This document shows positions 51,378-58,551 of a stretch of 64,000 nt of DNA, piece by piece (the stretch's first letter is position 1; every line of letters starts with the position of its first letter). Where the stretch lies: NCBI GenBank assembly GCA_001788795.1, contig MFXH01000012.1:502-64501 (forward strand), given 5' to 3'. The notes under the pieces are model-generated. The model saw nothing but the letters and a program-made list of their open reading frames with translations. It was not told the origin of the DNA and ran no database searches. The translations under genes were made by a program, and so were the position numbers. This stretch comes from Candidatus Peregrinibacteria bacterium RIFOXYA2_FULL_41_18 (GTDB taxonomy: Bacteria; Patescibacteriota; Gracilibacteria; UBA1369; UBA12470).

Positions 51378-51406
51378 ATATTAGCATAACAGTCACAGAA
51401 AGCGAA
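51378..51406 (-). promoter_or_regulatory. promoter of the trp leader
   Basis: On the minus strand TTCGCT (51406-51401), 17-bp spacer, extended -10 TGCTAATAT with hexamer at 51383-51378. Start expected near 51371, the leader's GTG. It overlaps one arm of a 15-bp inverted repeat. Confidence 0.55.
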
Positions 51407-51425
51407 GCGATTCTGTGACTGTTAT
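51386..51425. repeat. 15-bp perfect inverted repeat
   Basis: ATAACAGTCACAGAA (51386-51400) and TTCTGTGACTGTTAT (51411-51425) flank a 10-base AGCGAAGCGA loop. No T-run follows on either strand. It lies between dus and the trp leader and covers the spacer of the leader promoter, so it could be an operator or a dus 3' hairpin. Confidence 0.8.
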
Positions 51426-51495
51426 TATAAGTCGTTTTGCGTTAAGGAGATTGCCCTTGGCAAATCGCTTATAGGATTTGCCCCTGTCGGGGCTG
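51425..51495. repeat. REP-like structured intergenic element C
   Basis: TTATAAGTCGTTTTGC (51425-51440) is an imperfect inverted match to GGCAAATCGCTTATA (51459-51473), with an inner TTGCC/GGCAA stem. A GCCCC-TGTC-GGGGC hairpin (51480-51493) abuts the dus stop codon. The hairpin + CGCTTATA + GC-hairpin order matches elements A and B. Confidence 0.65.
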
Positions 51496-52473
51496 TTAGC
51501 AAAACTCAGTATCGATTTCTCGAAATATTTTTTCAATATCCTTCATGGATTCCACTTGCACGAGCCTGCTTCTGAATTCTCCGGCGTGCTGAAATCCTTT
51601 TATATAAACAGATAAGTGTTTGCGCATTTCGAGTAGTCCTCTTCGGTCTTTCGATTCGATTGCGAGGCGCGAATGTTCGAGTATAAGAGGGATTTTTTCT
51701 TTCAAAGATTGCGGAGGAGTGTATTTCTTATTTCTTAAAGCTGATGAGATTTCCGCCATTATCCAAGGGTTGCCGAAAGTTGCTCGTCCTACCATGATTC
51801 CGTCGAGATCTTTGAGTCGTTCTTTTGCTATTTCCGCAGAAGTAATATCTCCGTTTCCGATTACCGGAATGCGAAGATGTTTTTTTGCCAAATAAATCGG
51901 CTCCCAAGTCGCTTGGCCGGAGAATCCTTGCGCTGTTGTTCGTCCGTGAATCGTTAGGGCTTTTATACCTGTTTGTTCAAGTCTTTTGATGAAATCCAAA
52001 AAATGACGCTCGTCATAGTTTTTGAAACCTATGCGCATTTTTACAGATACGGGAAGCTTGGTCGATTCCACGCAGGTTCTTGCAATTTCTTCTGCGAGTT
52101 CGGGCTTCGTTAAGAGTGCCGAACCGTGCATTGAGCCGATGACTTTTCGTGCAGGACACCCCATGTTTATATCTATTCCGTCCGCTCCCATTTTCTCCAC
52201 CGATTCGATAGCTTCGCGGAAGAATGCTGGGCGTTTTCCGAACAGCTGTACTATAAACGGTTTTTCAGATTCGGTATGGTCGAGAAATTCTAGTGTTTTT
52301 TCGCCTTTGTATTTTATGCCGTCTGCGCTTATCAATTCCGTTATGCATATTGTTTCTGGTGCCAATTTTTTAACGATTTGGCGGAAAGCCGAATCTGTAT
52401 AGCCTGCCATCGGTGCCAGAAGGAGCATCGGTTTTTTTGCTTTGTCCCAAGAGAAGATTTTTTTGCGAGGCAT
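51496..52473 (-). CDS. dus: tRNA-dihydrouridine synthase
   Basis: FMN enzyme that reduces uridines in tRNA D-loops. 325 residues: LLLAPMAGYTDSAFR at the FMN site, VQLFGKRPAFF, DGIDINMGCPARKVIGSMHGSALL with the catalytic Cys, VSVKMRIGF, IHGRTTAQGFSG and VIGNGDITSAE, DGIMVGRATFGNPW. Closest in layout to DusB-type enzymes. The subfamily, and so the target position, is not certain. Confidence 0.94.
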   Translation of the reverse strand: MPRKKIFSWDKAKKPMLLLAPMAGYTDSAFRQIVKKLAPETICITELISADGIKYKGEKTLEFLDHTESEKPFIVQLFGKRPAFFREAIESVEKMGADGIDINMGCPARKVIGSMHGSALLTKPELAEEIARTCVESTKLPVSVKMRIGFKNYDERHFLDFIKRLEQTGIKALTIHGRTTAQGFSGQATWEPIYLAKKHLRIPVIGNGDITSAEIAKERLKDLDGIMVGRATFGNPWIMAEISSALRNKKYTPPQSLKEKIPLILEHSRLAIESKDRRGLLEMRKHLSVYIKGFQHAGEFRSRLVQVESMKDIEKIFREIDTEFC

Positions 52474-52528
52474 GGTGAAAAAGCTTACAGTTAACAGGTA
52501 ACAGTTTACAGTTTATGAGAATTTTCTG

Positions 52529-53620
52529 CTACTTTTTTACTTTAACCTTGGTTGTTGTTTCTTCTGTTGCAGGTTCATCGACAATCGGTGCGGTTTCCGT
52601 TTGAACAGTTATCATGACAAAATTTTCCGCCGTAGAGTCTCTGTAATCCGGATGTATTTGTGGATCTGATCCTGTTGTCCATATGGTATTTCCTTCTAAT
52701 TTGTCTTCAAAAAGTGCTGCCAAGATATATTCCTGATTATCTCCAAGGTCTGTATCATAAACCGCATAAGAATATGCAAAAACTTGTCCTGCTTCATCTA
52801 CTTGTCCATCTAGTGGATCATAGCTTGATACAAAGCTTGCGAATTCGATTGCATCCGGATATTTGCCGTTTACGTCGTAATAATTCTTGACGATATCCTC
52901 CATATCCGTTAAATCGGAAAATCTTTGTTCGTTTCTTAGTGAAGCTTCTGTTACTTCTACGGTTGGTTCTTCTGTGTCGGTTATTTCATCTTCTTGAGTG
53001 TTGTTGTCATCTGTTGTCGTGACAACGGTATCTTCTTTCGGTAAATCAATTTTGGCTACATCGCTTTGTCCGAAAAATTTCAAATAAGCATATGCGCCTC
53101 CCCCGAGTAACGATATTGTAACAACGATTATTATAAGGTTTATGATAATCCCATGAGATGTTTCTTTTTTTATCGTTGTGTTTTTTTTCTCTTCGGTTTT
53201 TGTTGGTGAGGATTTGTTGAGTGCGCTATAAAGCGGATTTTCAGGTGCTGTTATGTCGAAAGAAGACTTTTCTTCTGCCACCGGTTTTGTTTCGGGTTTT
53301 GGTAATACGATTGGAGTTGGGATTGTTGCAGGCGTAGATGCAGTAGTAGCTGGTGTCGCAGGGGTTGGCGTTGTTATTACCGGTGTTGCGACAGGTGTTG
53401 GTACTGCTGGTGTAGGTGTCGGAGCTGGGACTGTTGCCATAGCCGGTTTTTGCAATGTCTCCATAATAGATTTAACTTCTGTGTTTGCAGGATCTATTTC
53501 CAAAATTTCTTTGCATCCTTGCATAGCATCTTCGTTTTTTCCTTCTTTTTGCCATTGCTTGATTTGATCAATGGCCTTTTGAAGTTCCGATTTTGTATCT
53601 TGTGGATTTATTGAGTCCAT
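52529..53620 (-). CDS. membrane protein: TPR-like N-terminus, Pro/Ala/Thr linker, TM, ectodomain
   Basis: 363 residues. Residues 1-55 resemble one TPR unit (QWQKEGKNEDAMQGCKEILEIDPANTEVK). A long PTP/ATP-rich linker (about 58-130) follows. One TM helix (about 163-185) leads to an acidic Thr/Asp stretch and an ectodomain (about 220-345) with RFSDLTDMEDIVKNYYDVNGKYPDAIEF and TTGSDPQIHP, which recalls the variable domain of type II secretion pseudopilins. The protein spans the membrane with the TPR part inside. Function unknown. Confidence 0.75.
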   Translation of the reverse strand: MDSINPQDTKSELQKAIDQIKQWQKEGKNEDAMQGCKEILEIDPANTEVKSIMETLQKPAMATVPAPTPTPAVPTPVATPVITTPTPATPATTASTPATIPTPIVLPKPETKPVAEEKSSFDITAPENPLYSALNKSSPTKTEEKKNTTIKKETSHGIIINLIIIVVTISLLGGGAYAYLKFFGQSDVAKIDLPKEDTVVTTTDDNNTQEDEITDTEEPTVEVTEASLRNEQRFSDLTDMEDIVKNYYDVNGKYPDAIEFASFVSSYDPLDGQVDEAGQVFAYSYAVYDTDLGDNQEYILAALFEDKLEGNTIWTTGSDPQIHPDYRDSTAENFVMITVQTETAPIVDEPATEETTTKVKVKK

Positions 53621-53657
53621 GAGGTGTGAGGGTAGATTGTAGAGGGTAGATGGGAAC

Positions 53658-53700
53658 TGTTTTACTATGTCACTTTTTTTACTTCTCCTACTTCTTCCTT
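53658..53700 (-). repeat. gene-end GAAGTAG array, minus copy
   Basis: On the minus strand the array begins right after the TAA of the 53699-54247 gene: GGAAGAAGTAGGAGAAGTAA, then AAAAAGTGACATAGTAAA. Confidence 0.82.
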
Positions 53701-54247
53701 ATTCTTCCATTCCTTTCGGCAAAACGTTTTCGATTGCACCCCATTCGCTTTCGCCATGCTCAGGGATGATTAGAGTGATTTCATCGCCGATTTCGGCTTT
53801 GAAATATGTAACTGAGGCGAATATGACACTATATGCGCGTCCTTCAGCTATTACCTTATATTGTCCTTCTTCATAAGTAAGAAGTCCTTTTACCCTTTTT
53901 CTTTCTACAGGTCCGATTTGTTTATAAACAAAAGAGCCATCTTCTTTGATTGTGAGCTTCAATACGTCTCCCGGAATAAGTTTTGATTTGCTCGCGTAGT
54001 TTGCTGGAACCGGATAAGTTTTTTGGTCCGGACCGATCATTGTTTGGCCATCAAAAACTCCTTCGATGATTTTCATTTCACCATCTTCTTCCATGCTCAA
54101 TTCTTCAGCCGCCTCTTTTAGTTTTTTGTTTTTTTCTCCCGGAGCACCTGCCATGTCCGCTAGGATTTTTTTCGCGGAACGAATATTGCTTTCGGCCGTA
54201 TCCAGCATTTCTTTAGCCAAAGCAATTTTGGAAGCTTGTGATGCCAT
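53699..54247 (-). CDS. conserved protein of unknown function
   Basis: 182 residues. An N-terminal helical hairpin (KIALAKEMLDTAESNIRSAKKILADMAG) is followed by a conserved beta-rich part: KIIEGVFDGQTMIGPDQKTYPVPANYASKSKLIPGDVLKLTI, then VKGLLTYEEGQYKVIAEGRAYSVIFASVTYFKAEIGDEITLIIPE. From memory, proteins with this GxFDGQxMIGPDxKxYPVPANYASKSKL pattern are common in CPR genomes, without known role. No TM or signal, so probably cytoplasmic. Confidence 0.8.
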   Translation of the reverse strand: MASQASKIALAKEMLDTAESNIRSAKKILADMAGAPGEKNKKLKEAAEELSMEEDGEMKIIEGVFDGQTMIGPDQKTYPVPANYASKSKLIPGDVLKLTIKEDGSFVYKQIGPVERKRVKGLLTYEEGQYKVIAEGRAYSVIFASVTYFKAEIGDEITLIIPEHGESEWGAIENVLPKGMEE

Positions 54248-54324
54248 ATGTTTTTGTTTTTATTTTTGTAATCTATAAATTATAGCAAAAAAACATTAGA
54301 AATTCAAGAGAGAAAATCACTTCC

Positions 54325-54369
54325 TCAACTATGTCACTTCCCCTACTTCCCCAACTTCTCCTACTTCTC
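54325..54369 (-). repeat. gene-end GAAGTAG array, minus copy
   Basis: On the minus strand GAGAAGTAGGAGAAGTTGGG, then GAAGTAGGGGAAGTGACATAGTTGA. The first unit contains the last codons and TAG stop of the FtsQ-like gene. Confidence 0.84.
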
Positions 54370-55281
54370 CATATATATGACCTTATCTCCGTTCTGTCCG
54401 GATATCCTTAGGTCTATATAGTAAAGGGGCGTTTCGTATATGTTGAGTTTCGGTAAAGCCTGTTTAAGCTTATCCAGCTGTTCGTCTACTGTTAGTTGCG
54501 TATCCAACCATACATCGAAGTATTTCTCTGTCCTTAAATGCACTTCTCGTTCAATTTTATAATATGTAGTGTCTAAGACTTGCATTCCGAATTTGTTTTG
54601 AAAATCGTCAATAGCCTCCAGTATGAATATCAAATTTTCAGATTTTATTGCGGTCCGTCCTTTCATTATTACTTCTGTTGTTTCCATGTATATGTAGGGG
54701 AGAGAGGGGTCTTCTTCGTTTTCCGCAATTATGATTCCACTTTCATTGATTATGAATTTCTTTGAAATATCATCTTTTTCAACTATCAGATTTGCCGAAA
54801 GAGAATATGATTCGAGCTTCAAGACTAACGTGTCTGGTAATGATTTCTTGATATTTATCGTCTTATATTCCGGATAGATCGTTTCCAGATAAGATTCTTC
54901 TTCTGTGTCGTTAAACAGGAAGAGGTTTGTGTTTTCAAAATTCTTGAGATATTCAACCAGAGAATTTTCATCTTCGACTATAGTCGAGTCGTCTCCTTCG
55001 ACTTTCAGCTCGATCTTTGTTATTGCGAATGTATCGGATATGAAGAAAAAATACGTTATGAAATAAATTAAAATTCCCAATGCAATTATGATGGTTGGGC
55101 GTAAGATCTTTTTGAAGTTTTTTTCTCCTCCGCGCGTTTTGAAGATTTTCTTCTCCGGATTACTTAAGAAGTTTTTTGGTTGCTTGATTGCTTTTCTCCT
55201 GTTTGTTACTGCAATACTAGGGCGATATCTGCCTATTGGCGTTAAGGTATGCCCCAGTTTTTTTTTCTTAAAAAAAAACAT
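54361..55281 (-). CDS. FtsQ/DivIB-like cell-division protein
   Basis: 306 residues: a basic cytoplasmic N-terminus (about 1-58), one TM helix (about 61-82), then a POTRA-like domain (ITKIELKVEGDDSTIVEDENSLVEYLKNFENTNLFLF ... YPEYKTINIKKSLPDTLVLKLESYSL). The C-terminal beta domain has VHLRTEKYFDVWLD and YIDLRISGQNGDKVIY, as in FtsQ (the last resembles the vDLRy segment). FtsQ links early and late septum proteins. No ftsA or ftsZ is adjacent. Confidence 0.82.
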   Translation of the reverse strand: MFFFKKKKLGHTLTPIGRYRPSIAVTNRRKAIKQPKNFLSNPEKKIFKTRGGEKNFKKILRPTIIIALGILIYFITYFFFISDTFAITKIELKVEGDDSTIVEDENSLVEYLKNFENTNLFLFNDTEEESYLETIYPEYKTINIKKSLPDTLVLKLESYSLSANLIVEKDDISKKFIINESGIIIAENEEDPSLPYIYMETTEVIMKGRTAIKSENLIFILEAIDDFQNKFGMQVLDTTYYKIEREVHLRTEKYFDVWLDTQLTVDEQLDKLKQALPKLNIYETPLYYIDLRISGQNGDKVIYMEK

Positions 55282-55351
55282 TTTTTGTTTCTGTTTGGCG
55301 ATCGGGCGCTATTTTAACACATGAATTACGAATAACGAATGACGAATAACT

Positions 55352-55386
55352 ACGTCACTTCTTTTACTTCTCCCACTTCTTTCTTA
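55352..55386 (-). repeat. gene-end GAAGTAG array, minus copy
   Basis: On the minus strand GAAGTAAGAAAGAAGTGGGA, then GAAGTAAAAGAAGTGACGTAGTTA. It starts in the last codon and TAA stop of the 53-aa gene. Confidence 0.8.
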
Positions 55387-55545
55387 CTTCTGGTGCGCCT
55401 CTTTAGCTTGTTTGATAGCTGATTGTCTTGCTTCGCTTCTTACCTTTGCCTTTGCCTTGTTTGCTCTTTTCCTTAACTTGCTCTTAGGGCGTGATTGATT
55501 CATCGTTGTTAAGCCATGGGTATGGCTGTGCATTGCGTTTGTCAT
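55384..55545 (-). CDS. 53-residue very basic protein
   Basis: Starts MTNAMHSHTHGLTTMNQSRP and continues with SKLRKRANKAKAKVRSEARQSAIKQAKEAHQK, a Lys/Arg-rich helix. Composition and size suggest an RNA- or DNA-binding protein, perhaps ribosome-associated, but no ribosomal family is recognised. It lies between the A-type Fe-S gene and the ftsQ-like gene on the same strand. Coding status rests on an open frame with a strong basic bias and a gene-end array exactly at its stop. Confidence 0.65.
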   Translation of the reverse strand: MTNAMHSHTHGLTTMNQSRPKSKLRKRANKAKAKVRSEARQSAIKQAKEAHQK

Positions 55546-55588
55546 TGTAGTAGGGGGATTAGTTATATTGGGTCACTAGGCTATGAAC

Positions 55589-55933
55589 TTAGCTGCAGCC
55601 TCCTCCGCCGCAACCTCCGCAACAACCTCCGCATCCTCCTGATTGAATGTTCGGGTTGTCTATCTTGAAGCCTTCGTAGTCATCTATATAGTCTATTTTG
55701 CAGTCGTTTACCAGAGGAATTGAATCTTTTGGTACGAAAATTTCAAGCCCTCCGGATTTGGTTGATTCTTCGTCTTTCTCTTTTTTCTCAGCAAAATCCA
55801 TAAAATATTGGAGTCCTGCGCATCCTCCCGGATATGCATCGAATTTGAGTCCGAATCCTGTTTTCTTGTCGTCTTTCTGCATTTTCTTGAGCTCTGCAGC
55901 AGCTTTTTTCGTAAGTGTTATTTTGAATTTCAT
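55589..55933 (-). CDS. A-type iron-sulfur carrier (HesB/IscA/ErpA family) with Gly-Cys tail
   Basis: Carries Fe-S clusters to target proteins. 114 residues: KITLTKKAAAELKKMQKDDKKTGFGLKFDAYPGGCAGLQYFMDFAE, and VPKDSIPLVNDCKIDYIDDYEGFKIDNPN. The usual three cysteines (GGCAG and a C-terminal CGC) are here one GGCAG Cys followed by an extended tail SGGCGGCCGGCGGGGCS with six cysteines, more than the family's CGCG. The extra cysteines may bind metal. No isc or suf genes are in the window. Confidence 0.88.
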   Translation of the reverse strand: MKFKITLTKKAAAELKKMQKDDKKTGFGLKFDAYPGGCAGLQYFMDFAEKKEKDEESTKSGGLEIFVPKDSIPLVNDCKIDYIDDYEGFKIDNPNIQSGGCGGCCGGCGGGGCS

Positions 55934-55970
55934 GGTGGGGGGTAGTTAATAACTGGTAACTGAGAGTTGA

Positions 55971-56426
55971 TTAAAAAGTTCCTTCTAAAACATGTATTTC
56001 GTTTGGTGTTTCAGCTGTTTCGGAATCGGATTCTTCCGTTATTACGATAGTTGAAAAATCTTCGTAGTCCGCTCCCGTATTCGATTCGGTATATTGCAAG
56101 TCATATGTTCCGCTTTCGGATTTAGATACTTGTCCGATATCTGTTATTTTGAATGGTGTTAGTCTTATAATCCATGCTTCGTAATGGTTGTCTTCTTTCG
56201 GTTCGGTTAGCGAAGCTGATAATGTAAGTGAAAATATATCGTTCTCGTACGTTCTTGTTGCCGAGCCTAATACTTCTCCCGTTGATGGTACTTGCAAAAA
56301 TGTTGTTTTTTCGAAGCTTGCGCTGAACTCTTTCATGGAGTTTGTTGACAACAGAGGGGCTATCGATGTTCCTGCGAATACAATAAGTATTATGAATGGA
56401 ATAGCTGTTTTGAGAGTTTTGCTCAT
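55971..56426 (-). CDS. exported protein resembling the RskA extracellular domain
   Basis: 151 residues: an N-terminal TM or signal segment (about 6-25), then a beta-rich domain with NHYEAWIIRLTPFKITDIGQVSKSESGTYDLQY and a closing HVLEGTF. This pattern of YEAWLI..., GxL and V-L-x-G-x-F resembles the extracytoplasmic part of anti-sigma-K factors. The cytoplasmic anti-sigma domain is absent, so it is a free-standing domain of unknown role. Confidence 0.6.
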   Translation of the reverse strand: MSKTLKTAIPFIILIVFAGTSIAPLLSTNSMKEFSASFEKTTFLQVPSTGEVLGSATRTYENDIFSLTLSASLTEPKEDNHYEAWIIRLTPFKITDIGQVSKSESGTYDLQYTESNTGADYEDFSTIVITEESDSETAETPNEIHVLEGTF

Positions 56427-56533
56427 ATATGTTTGATTTAACGGTGCATGATTGCGCGAGTAGCTTACTTTTTTTTATTTGTTTTGTAAAATTTCATTTA
56501 TTGGAGTAATATTTTTTTACTAAAATTGAATTT

Positions 56534-58351
56534 ATGTTTAAGATTTTTTCCGGAAAAAAGAAGTTTGTTTTCATTGGATTGGCGGGTTTGTTTATCGGTT
56601 GGTATTTTTTTACATCCAATGGAAATGGCAAGGCTCAATATGAGTTTGCCGAAGTTTCTTATCAGGATATAGTTCAGCAGGTTTCTGTTACCGGTACTGT
56701 TGAGGCCGATCCTAAGATCAACTTGAAGTTTCAGACATCCGGCAAGATAAGTTCCATACCGGCTGAGGTTGGTGATTTTGTGTCAAAAGGTGATGCGCTT
56801 GCAGTTTTGGAAGCAACTTCTTTAGCGATCTCTGTCGCTCAAGCTGATGCCAATTTGGCGTTGGCGCAGGCAAATTACGATAAGGCGATTGCCGGCAGTA
56901 CCGATGAAGCGATTGCTGTTGCCCAGGCTGCTTTTGATAAAGCGCAAGCGGATTATGACCAGTCCGTAAGTAATTTGGATAGTGTTTCTGTCTTGGCTGA
57001 TGCGAGTGTTGCGGCGGCGCAGTTGGTTTATGATGCCGCGTTGACGGATTACGAAAATGCCACAGCTACTTATGGAGAGGATTTGATTCACTCTTATGAG
57101 GATGCCTACGATGTGGTTGGAGATGTTTTCAATCAGATTGATGATACGATGAGGAAAATAGACAATATTCTCGGGGTTGATAATGAGACTGCGAATGATG
57201 ATTTTGAGCTTGCGTTCACCACTTCAGATAAGACTTCTTATAATGTTGCCAAAGGTGATTATGAGAGCGTTATGTATGATTATCAGGGCTTGTTTGATGA
57301 ATTTGGAGGTTTGAGTTCGGATGATCACGAAGCAATGGACGCCATGCTTGATGAAATATTGGATCTTTTGTCTTCTGTTGAAGAGCTTGCTGATGATACG
57401 GATTCTATTTTGGTCGAGTCGCAGATTATAGGTGGATATACGGAAGACGTGAAAGATGCAAAGCGTGAAATTATGTCTGTGGAAATAAGTGCGTTGGCAT
57501 CTGTTTCTTCCAGTCTTTCCACTTCAAAGCAGGCTATAGAGTCCGCTTATACTACCGAAGATAACAGTTTGAAATCCGCTCAGGATGCACTCGATTCCGC
57601 AGAGCAGGCTCTTGATACCGCAAGCGTTCAGGCGGAGGCCGATAAAAATTCAGCTGAGATTTCAGTATCTGTGTATGAAGCTCTTTTGGCTCAAGCCGAG
57701 GCGAGTCTTGATCAGGTTGAAGCCGGTCCTAGAGATGTGGATTTGGAGGCGCTCCAAGCTTCCATAGATAGCGCGCAGGCGGCTCTCGATTTGGCTAATT
57801 ATAATCTTTCTTTGACTACGCTTACGGCTCCTGTTTCAGGTGTTGTTACCGATATAAAATTTGATATAGGTGAGAACGTTACTGCGGTTGATGATTTTTT
57901 GGTTATGGTTTCCAGCGATTACGAAATAAATGCGAATGTTTCTGAAACTGACATTACCAAGATTGCAGTTGGAGATTTGGTGAGTATGACTCTTGATGCT
58001 TTTTCTTACGATAAAGTTTTTGATGCCGTTATAGCTCAAATAGATCCGGCAGAAACGGTTGTTGAGGGTGTTATCTATTATCAAATTACGGCCGTATTTA
58101 CGGCTGAAGATACCGAGATCAAACCCGGTATGACTGCAAATATGGATATTACTACCGCTTCTGTGGACGGTGCATTGGCTGTACCCATAAGATCTGTTAA
58201 ATATGACGGATCGAGAGTCTATGTCCTTCAAGTCAATGGAGCCGGTGAGACTTATGAAACCGATATAACTATCGGTGTAAAAGGCGATCAATATGTTGAA
58301 GTGTTGAGTGGGCTTGAAGAGGGGGATAAGGTGGTGACGTATGTTAGGTAG
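56534..58351 (+). CDS. HlyD/MacA-type membrane fusion protein
   Basis: Periplasmic-adaptor-like subunit of an efflux or secretion pump. 605 residues: N-terminal TM (about 13-28), first half of the lipoyl/barrel-sandwich domain (VQQVSVTGTVEADPKINLKFQTSGKISSIPAEVGDFVSKGDALAVLE), a very long coiled-coil insert (about 95-420, rich in Ala/Asp/Ser), the second lipoyl half (LTAPVSGVVTDIKFDIGENV), a beta-barrel and a C-terminal domain. The coiled coil is longer than in typical MacA. No MacB-like ABC gene follows; ndk is next, after a 200-bp structured spacer. Confidence 0.9.
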   Translation: MFKIFSGKKKFVFIGLAGLFIGWYFFTSNGNGKAQYEFAEVSYQDIVQQVSVTGTVEADPKINLKFQTSGKISSIPAEVGDFVSKGDALAVLEATSLAISVAQADANLALAQANYDKAIAGSTDEAIAVAQAAFDKAQADYDQSVSNLDSVSVLADASVAAAQLVYDAALTDYENATATYGEDLIHSYEDAYDVVGDVFNQIDDTMRKIDNILGVDNETANDDFELAFTTSDKTSYNVAKGDYESVMYDYQGLFDEFGGLSSDDHEAMDAMLDEILDLLSSVEELADDTDSILVESQIIGGYTEDVKDAKREIMSVEISALASVSSSLSTSKQAIESAYTTEDNSLKSAQDALDSAEQALDTASVQAEADKNSAEISVSVYEALLAQAEASLDQVEAGPRDVDLEALQASIDSAQAALDLANYNLSLTTLTAPVSGVVTDIKFDIGENVTAVDDFLVMVSSDYEINANVSETDITKIAVGDLVSMTLDAFSYDKVFDAVIAQIDPAETVVEGVIYYQITAVFTAEDTEIKPGMTANMDITTASVDGALAVPIRSVKYDGSRVYVLQVNGAGETYETDITIGVKGDQYVEVLSGLEEGDKVVTYVR

Positions 58352-58385
58352 ACAGCAGACAGCAAGGAGCAGACAGCAGAGAAGA
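58349..58385 (+). repeat. short tandem array (AGACAGC)n at a gene end
   Basis: TAGACAGCAGACAGCAAGGAGCAGACAGCAGA: units of 6-8 bases beginning at the stop codon of the membrane fusion protein gene, in sense. Confidence 0.75.
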
Positions 58386-58439
58386 AAATCCTTATTGCAA
58401 CGAGAACTCTTGTGAATTTCGCGGTCTCCTATTAGAATT

Positions 58440-58520
58440 TCTCCGCCAGTGCGAAGTGATTCCGCGGAGCGGAAGAGCGGAGCACCTTACTATTATAAGC
58501 CGTTTTGCGGCTGCAAAACA
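58440..58520. repeat. REP-like structured intergenic element D
   Basis: CTCCGC/GCGGAG words pair at 58441-58480. TTATAAGCCGTTTTGCGG (58493-58510) with GCAAAAC forms hairpin GTTTTGC-GGCT-GCAAAAC (58502-58519). This is the reverse complement of element A's first half with 25 of 27 positions identical. Confidence 0.7.
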
Positions 58521-58551
58521 CAATTTATCTAATCTTTAACAAACAGTTAAT

